DNA from: Pedobacter sp. UBA1654
GTDB taxonomy: Bacteria > Bacteroidota > Bacteroidia > Sphingobacteriales > Sphingobacteriaceae
Direction of reading: 5' to 3'
NCBI GenBank assembly: GCA_002320935.1
Contig: DCLG01000050.1
Coordinates: 88,449-97,177, forward strand
Length of the DNA: 8,729 nt
Under the pieces are notes generated by a model, which saw nothing but the letters and a program-made list of their open reading frames with translations, was not told the DNA's origin and did not search any database. Of this stretch, positions 1 to 6,663 are shown in pieces (position 1 is the first letter of the stretch; each line of letters opens with the position of its first letter). A program made the translations under genes and the position numbers.

Positions 1-572
1 TCTATTGCGGCTCTGCGGTCTGTCCAGCCTTGATTGGCATCTATGTACAATGGCTGGTCCGTTACACTCCGTATCGTGTTGATCAACTCGCGGTCATTGT
101 CGCGACCCAATTTTATTTTCAGTACTTTAAAATCCTTTGCATCCCTGATCTTTTCTTTAATTACTTCCGGCGTATCTATGCCGATGGTATACGAGGTGAG
201 CGGCATTTTCGCAGCTTCTGCACCATAAATATTGTGACAAGGTTTACTCAATATCTTACCCTGAAGATCGTTCAAAGCAATGTCAATGGCTGCTTTTACA
301 GCGGGATTTCCGGCTGCTATGTCATCCAGATAAGCGATGATTTCGGGAAAGTTGAAGGGTGCCTTAAATCGGTCCAAATCAATTTTCTGAAGGAAGGCGA
401 CTGCAGACTCATACGATTCGCCCATGTAGGGGACCATAGAGGCCTCGCCAAATCCGGTATGTCCCTCATAGTCGAGTTTCAGCAGTAACAAAGGTGTGCT
501 GGTCCGGGAAAACTTAGCAATAGCGAATGGATGTTTGAGTTCGAGCTGATAAGGAATATAGGTTGCCTGCAT
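1..572 (-). CDS. Dipeptide epimerase (L-Ala-D/L-Glu type), enolase superfamily, N-terminal part
   Basis: This is the N-terminal 190 residues of an enolase-superfamily enzyme; the rest lies beyond base 1. It starts at an ATG (572-570) and reads MQATYIPYQLELKHPFAIAK. Residues 1 to about 120 form the capping domain, with the usual GFGEAS loop (40-45), where substrate specificity is set. The barrel begins near residue 124. The lysine motif Lys152-Ile-Lys154 supplies the general acid/base lysine, and IDANQGW (177-183) carries Asp178, expected to be the first magnesium ligand, and Asn180. The other two metal ligands and the second catalytic lysine are off the window. Family members in the muconate-lactonizing subgroup with this pattern interconvert L-Ala-D-Glu and L-Ala-L-Glu in the cytoplasm during murein peptide recycling. 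Other dipeptide epimerases share the pattern, so the exact dipeptide is uncertain. The gene is divergent from the next one. Confidence 0.88.
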   Translation of the reverse strand, partial: MQATYIPYQLELKHPFAIAKFSRTSTPLLLLKLDYEGHTGFGEASMVPYMGESYESAVAFLQKIDLDRFKAPFNFPEIIAYLDDIAAGNPAVKAAIDIALNDLQGKILSKPCHNIYGAEAAKMPLTSYTIGIDTPEVIKEKIRDAKDFKVLKIKLGRDNDRELINTIRSVTDQPLYIDANQGWTDRRAAI

Positions 573-657
573 GATGCTGAGCGGATTGGTAATCGTAAAG
601 TTAAAATATGAATGCGCCGGTGAATGTAAAAATAATATCCCTAATATTGCCTGTTCT
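573..657. promoter_or_regulatory. Divergent intergenic region, presumed promoters for both flanking genes
   Basis: These 85 AT-rich bases separate the divergent starts of the epimerase (minus) and the HNH-like protein (plus), so both promoters should lie here or just inside the flanking genes. Weak resemblances to the Bacteroidota -7 element TAnnTTTG are TAACTTTA on the minus strand (603-596) and TAATATTG on the plus strand (642-649). I could not pair either with a well-placed -33 TTG box. The plus-strand match would give an almost leaderless transcript, which makes it doubtful. Neither start has a purine-rich Shine-Dalgarno sequence. The region is supported by layout and the boxes are only candidates. 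Confidence 0.3.
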
Positions 658-1626
658 ATGAACAGCAGCATCTATCAGCCCTTTAAAAACTTCGATTTTA
701 AATACCAGAATTGCTTCCTTAGCGGTGATACTTTAAAGACACCTATAACGGAGATCAATGTTTTACCAGACTGGCTTCTGGCGCTTGCGAATTTTAGCGG
801 GCAGGAGCAGATCAAGCTTCTGGATGAAAGCGTGCGTTCCTACAATACGTTGAAAGTGCCGGTGAATACGGAAATCCTGACGCAGTTTGTTGATCCGCTG
901 GAAGAGAAGATCTCGAAGGCTTTTCAAGCCGGTTATGCTGAAGTTTCCAAGCTGGAGGATATTGATCTTTTTAAGTGGGTAGGCAAGTTTATGTACAGCC
1001 TGATCTACATAGAAATGAATGCCGCAATTAAGCTGCAGCAGTTAAGTTCAGACGGTGTAAATATGTCGCAGGGTCTGATGCACAAGTTTGGCAACCTGCA
1101 TACCATGATCCAGAGCATTTACCTGAATGTAGAGTTTGAAGATTTTGAACCCTGGTCCATTGTAGTGGTACCGCTTGCCGAACAGGATCATTATTTCAGC
1201 TTCCGGGACGAGATTAATACCATGACTTTCTCCTTAAAGCTTAAAGACTTCGGCATTATTCTCTGCCTTCAGGACAATGGTACCAACAAGCGTTTTCACA
1301 AAGATATTCTTGATCAGATTTCGGGCAAAGCTTTGCTTGAACAACAGTTTGAGGAGCTGTGTGCACGTTTCTTCTACTCTGCTTACCTGTTTAACCGCCT
1401 GCCTGAATATACCATCATGCCGGTTGAAGGCACGATTTACATTGCACCGATGCCGCTTAAAGGAGCATCAAGCAAGCCTTTGTTCGACAACTGGCAGCAC
1501 AAAACCTATGCACAGGTACTGGAAAATTTCTGGAAACCCTGGGGGCATACGGTATTTGAGATCATCAAAGATCCCCTTGCGCCATTGAGCTATTTTAATC
1601 CGGCAGCCTTACCGCCCGCCTACTAA
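658..1626 (+). CDS. Uncharacterised protein with a degenerate HNH/zinc-finger-like N-terminus
   Basis: The product is 322 residues, with no signal peptide or membrane segment, so it is probably cytoplasmic. I chose the ATG at 658. The open frame runs back to 571, but that extension would overlap the epimerase gene and adds a poor leader. I cannot name the family. Residues 10-93 follow the order of a known bacterial HNH-type layout. NCFLSG (18-23) sits where a CxxC knuckle is expected, and NVLPDWLL (34-41) where an H-x-I-P-x-W-L segment is expected. SYNTLKVPVNTEIL (61-74) sits where P-x-C-x-x-C-N is expected, and DPLEEKISKAFQAGY (79-93) matches the helix that follows. Only one of the four expected cysteines (Cys19) remains, and the catalytic His is replaced by Asn34, so metal binding and nuclease activity are unlikely. 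The C-terminal two thirds match nothing I know. The gene is single on this strand, and its last 18 bases overlap the rhomboid gene. Confidence 0.8.
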   Translation: MNSSIYQPFKNFDFKYQNCFLSGDTLKTPITEINVLPDWLLALANFSGQEQIKLLDESVRSYNTLKVPVNTEILTQFVDPLEEKISKAFQAGYAEVSKLEDIDLFKWVGKFMYSLIYIEMNAAIKLQQLSSDGVNMSQGLMHKFGNLHTMIQSIYLNVEFEDFEPWSIVVVPLAEQDHYFSFRDEINTMTFSLKLKDFGIILCLQDNGTNKRFHKDILDQISGKALLEQQFEELCARFFYSAYLFNRLPEYTIMPVEGTIYIAPMPLKGASSKPLFDNWQHKTYAQVLENFWKPWGHTVFEIIKDPLAPLSYFNPAALPPAY

Positions 1627-2223
1627 CGCACTTAGGAAGTGCGGCACAATGCCGGGAATCAGCAATATGGTTACGATGATACCAGTAAGTGCGCCAAAAA
1701 AGTGGGCATCATGGTTGATGTTGTCCCTGGATTGTTTAGAAGCATATACGCAGTACATCAGGTAAAGTCCCCCAAATAATACGGCTGGTATTCCGATGGG
1801 AATAAAGAACAGGTAAAGTTTACTCAAGGGATAGAACAGGATATAACTGAACAGCACACCACTGATTGCACCTGAGGCACCCAGACTGTTATACCAGAAA
1901 TCATTTTTATGTTTTAGGACCGAAGGGATATCGCTCAGGATCAAACTCAGGAAGTATATCAACCCGAACCGTAAAGACCCAATCTGCGCTTCGAGGGTAA
2001 AAGCAAAGAAAAAGAAGGTCATCATGTTAAAGATGAGGTGCATCCAATCCGAATGGATCATGCCACTTGTAATTAGGGTGTAGATCTTGTTTTTGCGGTA
2101 AACACTATATGGATGCAACATAAACTTGCCATACAGTGTATGGTCGTTGAAGGCATAAATGCTGGTAATAACAGTAAAAAGAAAAATAAGACTTGCTACG
2201 GGGGTCTGGTTTAAATATTCCAT
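1609..2223 (-). CDS. Rhomboid family intramembrane serine protease
   Basis: The 204-residue product matches the minimal six-helix bacterial rhomboid core with almost no cytoplasmic domain. Hydrophobic segments lie at about 8-25, 60-77, 84-100, 115-131, 138-160 and 172-190. All catalytic landmarks are present. HLIFN gives His62 and Asn66 of helix 2, which build the oxyanion hole. GASG (115-118) gives nucleophile Ser117, and AHFFGALTG (173-181) gives catalytic His174. Rhomboids cleave transmembrane segments of membrane proteins inside the inner membrane. The substrate is not known here, and many bacterial rhomboids have none assigned. It is the last gene of a unit, starting 3 bases after the M14 stop, so it is probably translated by coupling. 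Its final codons overlap the convergent upstream-numbered gene by 18 bases and include two inverted repeats (1627-1654). The sequence gives no sign of inactivation. Confidence 0.93.
   Translation of the reverse strand: MEYLNQTPVASLIFLFTVITSIYAFNDHTLYGKFMLHPYSVYRKNKIYTLITSGMIHSDWMHLIFNMMTFFFFAFTLEAQIGSLRFGLIYFLSLILSDIPSVLKHKNDFWYNSLGASGAISGVLFSYILFYPLSKLYLFFIPIGIPAVLFGGLYLMYCVYASKQSRDNINHDAHFFGALTGIIVTILLIPGIVPHFLSALVGGR
1627..1654. other. Two adjacent perfect inverted repeats at a convergent gene junction
   Basis: Directly after the stop of the plus-strand gene lies CGCACTT-AGG-AAGTGCG (1627-1643), a perfect 7-base-pair stem with a 3-base loop. It is followed, sharing two bases, by CGGCA-CAA-TGCCG (1642-1654), a perfect 5-base-pair stem with a 3-base loop. 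Because they share bases, the two stems compete at the junction. They could form on either transcript and would sit at the end of the plus-strand message and inside the last codons of the rhomboid message. No T-run follows on either strand, so this is not a canonical intrinsic terminator. A role in ending transcription or protecting 3' ends at this gapless junction is inferred from position. Confidence 0.4.
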
Positions 2224-2226
2224 GCT

Positions 2227-3966
2227 TTAATTTGTGCGTACCTGAAGAGGTTCCATAAGTCGTCCGACCGGGTATCTCAGGTGGGTTTTTTCATAATATG
2301 CAGAATTCTTATACACAAACTGAAGTTGTGCTGCTGCGCTATTTGCCATTTCAGGATTTTTTAACTTCTCCTGTTCCAGCAAATTTCTAAGTTCCGGATT
2401 ATCTTTGAGCAATTGTGCTGCGGTATCCTCAAATACATAAGCCGAAAAGTGTTCTTTCTGGCTTAAAATAGAATCGAAGAAGTTCCAGTTAAAAAAAGAG
2501 TCGGTTGCCTGCGGCTCCAGAGTTTCGACAATATAACGGTTCTGCGGTTGATTTACGTATACCAGGTAATCGCCTTTATAAAATTGAACACTTTGTTTTA
2601 CGGGTTTAACCGTTACCGCCGAATGTAGATAATGTCCCTCGTACGGTGAAGAAGTGGTTTTGTAATCCTTAATGTAGTACATCTCCAAATCCAGCTTAGC
2701 ATCAGCAGTTAATTGTTGCAAGGCTACCCCGTTTAATTTCAGGAGTTCGATCACACGGCTCCATGCTTTTGGAATTACGTAGGCCAGGGGTTTGTTTACA
2801 CTTACCGCGGGCTCAAACTTGTTCCATTGTTTGATGTACTTTGTGTAGGGTTCATTGCGAGCATAGTATAGGCGCCCCAATTCACTGACGTCGCTCATTC
2901 TTTGATTGGCAGTATAACCCTTAAAAAGAATGCTGTCGTACACGGCTTTGTTAAGCTTCCACTCCAGAGGGAAGGCTTGTTGCGCAGCAACCTGCTCGTC
3001 GGCCTTTCGCTTATTCTGGCCAATAACTTTGGCATCTCTTGCAACCACATCGATGTAAGTTTGCAGTAGTTTGTAGGTTGCGTCTACACGTTTATCATAG
3101 GCTTTCAGCATGTGTGTTTCCGGCATAAAGCTGATAGCATTATGCAGCGCTGCATAGCCTGTAGAGAATCTTGCAGTTTCCAGAAAGCCGGTTATGCCTG
3201 CATCTGGTGATTCTTCAATACTGTTGATGTATGGAATAAGTTCGTAGCCCCGGGCTGCCATTTGCTTATAAAGTGAAGGTAGCATCTGACCGGTCAGGTA
3301 AGCCGACAATGTTGGATTCAGCTTATCTTTCTGCGTTGGGATCAGGGTCATGGTATATTGGTAATCTGCACCGTTACTGGTGTGCGTATCCACGAATACC
3401 TCGGGCTTCCAGATGTTAAAGATCTGCTGGAAACTTGCAGAATTCCTGGAATCGGTCTTGATGAAATCCCGGTTAAGGTCCAGATTACGGCTGTTGCCAC
3501 GGAAGCCATAAGCGATCGGGCCATTTTGGTTTGCTCTGGATGTGCTGCTGCGATTATAGCTTCCGTCTATATTATACAGCGGAATTATACAGATCACTAC
3601 GTCTTCGGGTAGCTTTTTGCCTTTTAGCAGGTCACGTGCAAGCATCATGCTTGCATCTATCCCTTCGGGTTCGCCGGGGTGAATACCATTATTGATCAGC
3701 AGTATGCGTTTGTCCTGTTTACGGATCTGTTTGGGCTCAAAGTTCTGGTTTTTAGATAAAACTAACACGTGTAAGGGTTCACCAAAGTCTGTGGGTCCGT
3801 AGCTGATCAGTTTTGCCTGAGGGTATGCGGCATCAAGTTCCTGATAATATTTAATCACTTCGGGGTAGGTAGCTGTTGCCTTTTTCTGACTTTTTTCAAA
3901 AGGAGTCTGCTGTCCGAATCCCTGCATGCTCAGGCATGCCAGGAAGATCAGGTATAAATGCCTCAT
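2227..3966 (-). CDS. Secreted M14 family zinc carboxypeptidase-like peptidase
   Basis: The 579-residue product starts with a signal peptide (hydrophobic 4-17, likely cut near FGQQ at 17-20), so it should act in the periplasm or outside. The M14 domain occupies about 34-300. HPGE (96-99) gives zinc ligands His96 and Glu99, NLDLNRDF (161-168) gives the substrate-binding Asn165-Arg166 pair, and DTHTSNG (193-199) gives the third ligand, His195. MPETHM (281-286) gives Glu283 as the likely catalytic glutamate. The active site therefore looks intact. Residues from about 300 to 579 form a long C-terminal region I cannot assign; it lacks the cysteines and the tail sequence expected of a type IX secretion sorting domain. 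M14 members include carboxypeptidases and gamma-D-glutamyl-diaminopimelate amidases, and the sequence alone does not say which this is. The gene lies 6 bases after the barrel protein and 3 before the rhomboid, consistent with one transcript. Confidence 0.9.
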   Translation of the reverse strand: MRHLYLIFLACLSMQGFGQQTPFEKSQKKATATYPEVIKYYQELDAAYPQAKLISYGPTDFGEPLHVLVLSKNQNFEPKQIRKQDKRILLINNGIHPGEPEGIDASMMLARDLLKGKKLPEDVVICIIPLYNIDGSYNRSSTSRANQNGPIAYGFRGNSRNLDLNRDFIKTDSRNSASFQQIFNIWKPEVFVDTHTSNGADYQYTMTLIPTQKDKLNPTLSAYLTGQMLPSLYKQMAARGYELIPYINSIEESPDAGITGFLETARFSTGYAALHNAISFMPETHMLKAYDKRVDATYKLLQTYIDVVARDAKVIGQNKRKADEQVAAQQAFPLEWKLNKAVYDSILFKGYTANQRMSDVSELGRLYYARNEPYTKYIKQWNKFEPAVSVNKPLAYVIPKAWSRVIELLKLNGVALQQLTADAKLDLEMYYIKDYKTTSSPYEGHYLHSAVTVKPVKQSVQFYKGDYLVYVNQPQNRYIVETLEPQATDSFFNWNFFDSILSQKEHFSAYVFEDTAAQLLKDNPELRNLLEQEKLKNPEMANSAAAQLQFVYKNSAYYEKTHLRYPVGRLMEPLQVRTN

Positions 3967-3972
3967 AAATGT

Positions 3973-4665
3973 TTATCGCTTTAAATATCCAACAGGACCA
4001 AATTTATACTTTATACCGATAGAAGTGAAAGTATAAATGTCACGGCTGGTATTCTGAACGAATAGTGGGTTTGAATCAAAGCCATCCATGCCTTCTCCGA
4101 AGGTTAGGTTACCCTGATAGTTCAGGTTTATAACAAAGCGTTCATATCCGTTCTTCTCGCTGATGCCGTAATTGACACCAACGTTAAGTGGAACAAAGGC
4201 GTCCCATGAGGCGCGTTTACCCTGGTCTATTCTTGGATTGATATTTACCCTTGGATAGCGATCGGTGATGTTGTTGCGTAACAATCCAATTCCGGCACCA
4301 ACATAGATGCCTCTGACTAATTTTTTGAATGTTGTGGGCCGGAAGGTATTATTCATGAATGCACCGGCAGCAACGCGTGTGTAAAAGGACGCTGCCTTGT
4401 ACTTGTTGTTATAGTGTGCATAACCCGCTGTCGTATCTCCACTTTTTATACGTCCAAGCTGGCCTTCACCGCCGACCGAAACATAAGGGGTAAAATAATA
4501 TTCCGCTGTACCGTATGCTGCCGGCGACATTGACTGACTGCGCAGATCGCCATAACCAACAGTGAAACCGGCACCGCCTCCAACTGATAGTTTATAGAAG
4601 TTAGACTGTGCTTTGGCCTGCAATCCTGCCATGGCGCATATTAGAAAAATATATATTCTTTTCAA
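3973..4665 (-). CDS. Outer-membrane beta-barrel family protein
   Basis: The product is 230 residues. The start codon is TTG (4665-4663): an in-frame TAA lies 36 bases upstream with no ATG between, and the first internal ATG would cut away half the signal peptide. Residues 2-19 are a classical signal peptide (basic KR, hydrophobic IYIFLICAMAGL, cleavage after AKA before Gln20). The mature part is rich in glycine and aromatic residues, with alternating strands such as FYKLSVGGGAGFTVGYG (23-39), YVSVGGEGQLG, GIYVGAGIGL, FVINLNYQGNLTFG and a final strand, FTSIGIKYKFGPV. This is typical of a small Bacteroidota beta-barrel of roughly eight strands in the outer membrane. The function is unknown; such proteins are often adhesive or structural, or serve as narrow pores. 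It is the first gene of the unit with the M14 peptidase and rhomboid, and is divergent from pepT. Confidence 0.78.
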   Translation of the reverse strand: MKRIYIFLICAMAGLQAKAQSNFYKLSVGGGAGFTVGYGDLRSQSMSPAAYGTAEYYFTPYVSVGGEGQLGRIKSGDTTAGYAHYNNKYKAASFYTRVAAGAFMNNTFRPTTFKKLVRGIYVGAGIGLLRNNITDRYPRVNINPRIDQGKRASWDAFVPLNVGVNYGISEKNGYERFVINLNYQGNLTFGEGMDGFDSNPLFVQNTSRDIYTFTSIGIKYKFGPVGYLKR

Positions 4666-4724
4666 GAGATCTATTGTTAGTTTTGTTTGTAAAGGGCTTT
4701 AAGTATTATCCCCTCTATATAATT
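4666..4724. promoter_or_regulatory. Divergent intergenic region between the barrel-protein unit and pepT
   Basis: This 59-base AT-rich gap must hold, or abut, the promoters of pepT (plus) and of the barrel-M14-rhomboid unit (minus). On the plus strand there is a TTTG at 4686-4689 that could serve as a -33 element, but the downstream TATTATCC (4704-4711) is a poor -7 match and the spacing is short. On the minus strand I found no convincing box pair. No Shine-Dalgarno sequence is visible before either start, as is usual in Bacteroidota. With so little room, the two promoters probably overlap or extend into the coding starts. Confidence 0.3.
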
Positions 4725-5978
4725 ATGCCAAATTATCAATTTCAATCCGATTCCTTAGCATTTCGCTTCATTAAGTACGCACAGATTGATACACAGTCTG
4801 ATCCACGCAGCACCAGCAGTCCGAGTACAGCGAAACAAAAGAACCTTGGAAATGTACTTGTGGAGGAGCTTATAGAGATGGGCATCCACGATGTGGAACT
4901 TGATGAATTTGGCTATGTATATGCAAGCATTCCGGCAAATACGGATAAGCAGGTACCTGTGATCTGCTTTTGTTCGCACATGGATACGTCGCCGGATTGT
5001 AGTGGGCTGGATGTTAAACCTATTGTCCATCGCAACTACCAAGGAGAGGATCTTGTACTGCCTGATGATCCGACGGTTGTCCTTAGAATGGCAGAACATC
5101 CGGACCTGAAAAATCAAATCGGAAATGACGTCATTACGACTAGCGGCACGACCCTGTTAGGTGCAGATAACAAAGCAGGATTGGCGGAGATTATGGAAGC
5201 CGCGGCTTTCCTGATGGATCATCCGGAAATAAAACATGGGGAGATCAGATTGCTTTTTACACCGGATGAAGAGATTGGTCGTGGTGTAGATAACGTGAAC
5301 CTGGAAAAGCTGGGTGCCAAATACGCGTACACGGTAGATGGGGAGACCTGCGGCTCCATTGAAGATGAAACTTTTTCTGCGGATGGTGCCGTGTTGACCA
5401 TTTATGGTGTAAGTGCACATCCGGGGTTTGCGAAAGGCAAAATGCAGAGCGCGATTAAAATCGCTGCAGAAATCATTGGAGCTTTGCCGAAAGACCGGCT
5501 CTCTCCCGAGTCTACCAGTTTAAAGGAGGGCTTTATCCATCCCGTAGATGTTGCTGGGAACGTTGAGGAGACGATGATTGAGTTTATTTTGCGGGACTTT
5601 GATGATGCCAAACTTGTTGAACATGGACAAACCCTGGAAAGCATTGTTAAGCAGGTGATGAGCAGGTATCCAGAAGCATCTTATACGCTGAACATCTCGG
5701 CGCAATACCGAAATATGAAAAGGGTGCTGGACGAGCATCCTCAGGTGATGGAGTATGGCGTTTTAGCCATTGAGCGTGCAGGTCTGACCCCCATCAGGCA
5801 GCGGATCAGAGGTGGCACAGATGGTTCAAGATTATCATTGATGGGACTGCCATGTCCGAATATCTTTGCAGGTGAACATGCTTTTCACGGGAAACAGGAG
5901 TGGGTTTCTGTGCAGGACATGGAAAAAGCGGTAGAGACGATCGTTAATATTGCAATGATTTGGGAAGAAAAAGCCTAG
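4725..5978 (+). CDS. pepT: Peptidase T (tripeptide aminopeptidase)
   Basis: The 417-residue product is close to the usual length of about 408 for PepT, a cytoplasmic M20 family dizinc enzyme that removes the N-terminal residue from tripeptides. The metal site is complete. SHMDTSPD (84-91) gives His85 and Asp87, LLGADNKAG (144-152) gives bridging Asp148, and PDEEIG (180-185) gives general base Glu182 with Glu183. VDGE (204-207) gives Asp205, and FHGKQEW (387-393) gives the last ligand, His388. The dimerisation (lid) domain lies at about 210-320, and RIRGGTDGSRLS near the end is the substrate carboxylate-binding region of the family. I chose the ATG at 4725 (MPNYQFQSDS). The frame stays open back to 4608, but that would run through the divergent barrel gene and add 39 non-homologous residues. 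It is a single gene on this strand, overlapping the convergent methyltransferase gene by 35 bases. Confidence 0.95.
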   Translation: MPNYQFQSDSLAFRFIKYAQIDTQSDPRSTSSPSTAKQKNLGNVLVEELIEMGIHDVELDEFGYVYASIPANTDKQVPVICFCSHMDTSPDCSGLDVKPIVHRNYQGEDLVLPDDPTVVLRMAEHPDLKNQIGNDVITTSGTTLLGADNKAGLAEIMEAAAFLMDHPEIKHGEIRLLFTPDEEIGRGVDNVNLEKLGAKYAYTVDGETCGSIEDETFSADGAVLTIYGVSAHPGFAKGKMQSAIKIAAEIIGALPKDRLSPESTSLKEGFIHPVDVAGNVEETMIEFILRDFDDAKLVEHGQTLESIVKQVMSRYPEASYTLNISAQYRNMKRVLDEHPQVMEYGVLAIERAGLTPIRQRIRGGTDGSRLSLMGLPCPNIFAGEHAFHGKQEWVSVQDMEKAVETIVNIAMIWEEKA

Positions 5979-6645
5979 CCAGATATTGGTCATTTTCATC
6001 TACGTATAGGATTTCACAGGTCCAGCCTGCCTGGTAAGCTGTAGAAATCAGTGTTGCCTGATCTATAAATAGCCAGTCGAACCATACGCCTTTGTTGCCT
6101 TTGTATTCGTACTGATAAGATACCTCGCCAAAGTAATTTGCACTGGGCATCACGGTATCTTCATAGGCATAAGAAATGTCGGAAGAATCAAAAAGGATTT
6201 GTCCGCCTTCATGGATCAATCCTTTTGCACGTTCCAGAAAATTCAAAAAGCCTTTAAGTTTTCCAAAAACGCCGATGCCGTTCATCAGCATCAGCAGGGT
6301 ATCGTATTTCTCTAGTTCCAAGCTTGTAATGTCGCCACAAAGGATGTTTTTCAGCCCGCGTTCCTGCATAATCCGACAGGCGGATTCGGAGATATCGTTT
6401 GCAGTCACGTCAAATCCCTTTTGCTGTAGCGCCAGGGCATGACTGCCTACGCCGGCACCGATGTCCAGGATCTTTCCTTTGCAAAGTTCAAGTGCATAGG
6501 TTTCCAGTTCTGGCATATCTTCTTCAGAACGAAAGAACAGGTCGAGCGGCATTTCCTCTAAATCACCCAGTGAGGTGTAAAGATGCAGCGTGTCGGCCTT
6601 GCCAGATTTAAATTGATCGGTTAGCGCTTGTCCAAATACGTCCAT
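5944..6645 (-). CDS. Class I SAM-dependent methyltransferase, substrate unknown
   Basis: The 233-residue soluble product has a Rossmann-type methyltransferase fold. An N-terminal helical part (1-55) contains LGDLEEMPLDLFFR. Motif I is KILDIGAGVGSHALAL (58-73), which binds SAM. VTANDIS (80-86) gives Asp84, the expected ribose-binding acidic residue. GDITSLELEKYDTLLMLMNG lies at the motif II/III position, and EGGQILFDSSD follows as the next strand. No NPPY or similar nucleic-acid amino-methylation signature is present, so DNA adenine or cytosine methylation is unlikely. A small molecule or protein side chain is more likely, but the substrate cannot be read from the sequence. The gene begins 18 bases after the MscS stop and closes that unit. 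Its last 35 bases overlap the end of pepT on the other strand. Confidence 0.85.
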   Translation of the reverse strand: MDVFGQALTDQFKSGKADTLHLYTSLGDLEEMPLDLFFRSEEDMPELETYALELCKGKILDIGAGVGSHALALQQKGFDVTANDISESACRIMQERGLKNILCGDITSLELEKYDTLLMLMNGIGVFGKLKGFLNFLERAKGLIHEGGQILFDSSDISYAYEDTVMPSANYFGEVSYQYEYKGNKGVWFDWLFIDQATLISTAYQAGWTCEILYVDENDQYLARLFLPKSLQY

Positions 6646-6663
6646 GGCGCCAAAAATACAGAT

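Noticed and set aside
30..488. 152-codon open frame on the plus strand
   Set aside because: It is antisense to the epimerase, whose motifs (KIK, DANQGW) are unmistakable. The antisense product has no recognisable features.
571..657. Extension of the plus-strand HNH-like protein to an ATG at 571
   Set aside because: It would overlap the epimerase start and fill the only divergent control region. The added 29 residues look like translated intergenic DNA.
4608..4724. Extension of pepT by 39 residues to an upstream start at 4608
   Set aside because: It runs antisense through the start of the barrel protein. PepT homologues begin close to the MPNYQF methionine at 4725.
5979..6040. Possible terminator hairpin after pepT (CCAG...CTGG pairs)
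   Set aside because: The stems are only four bases, with no T-run, and lie within methyltransferase codons, so they are not distinguishable from chance.
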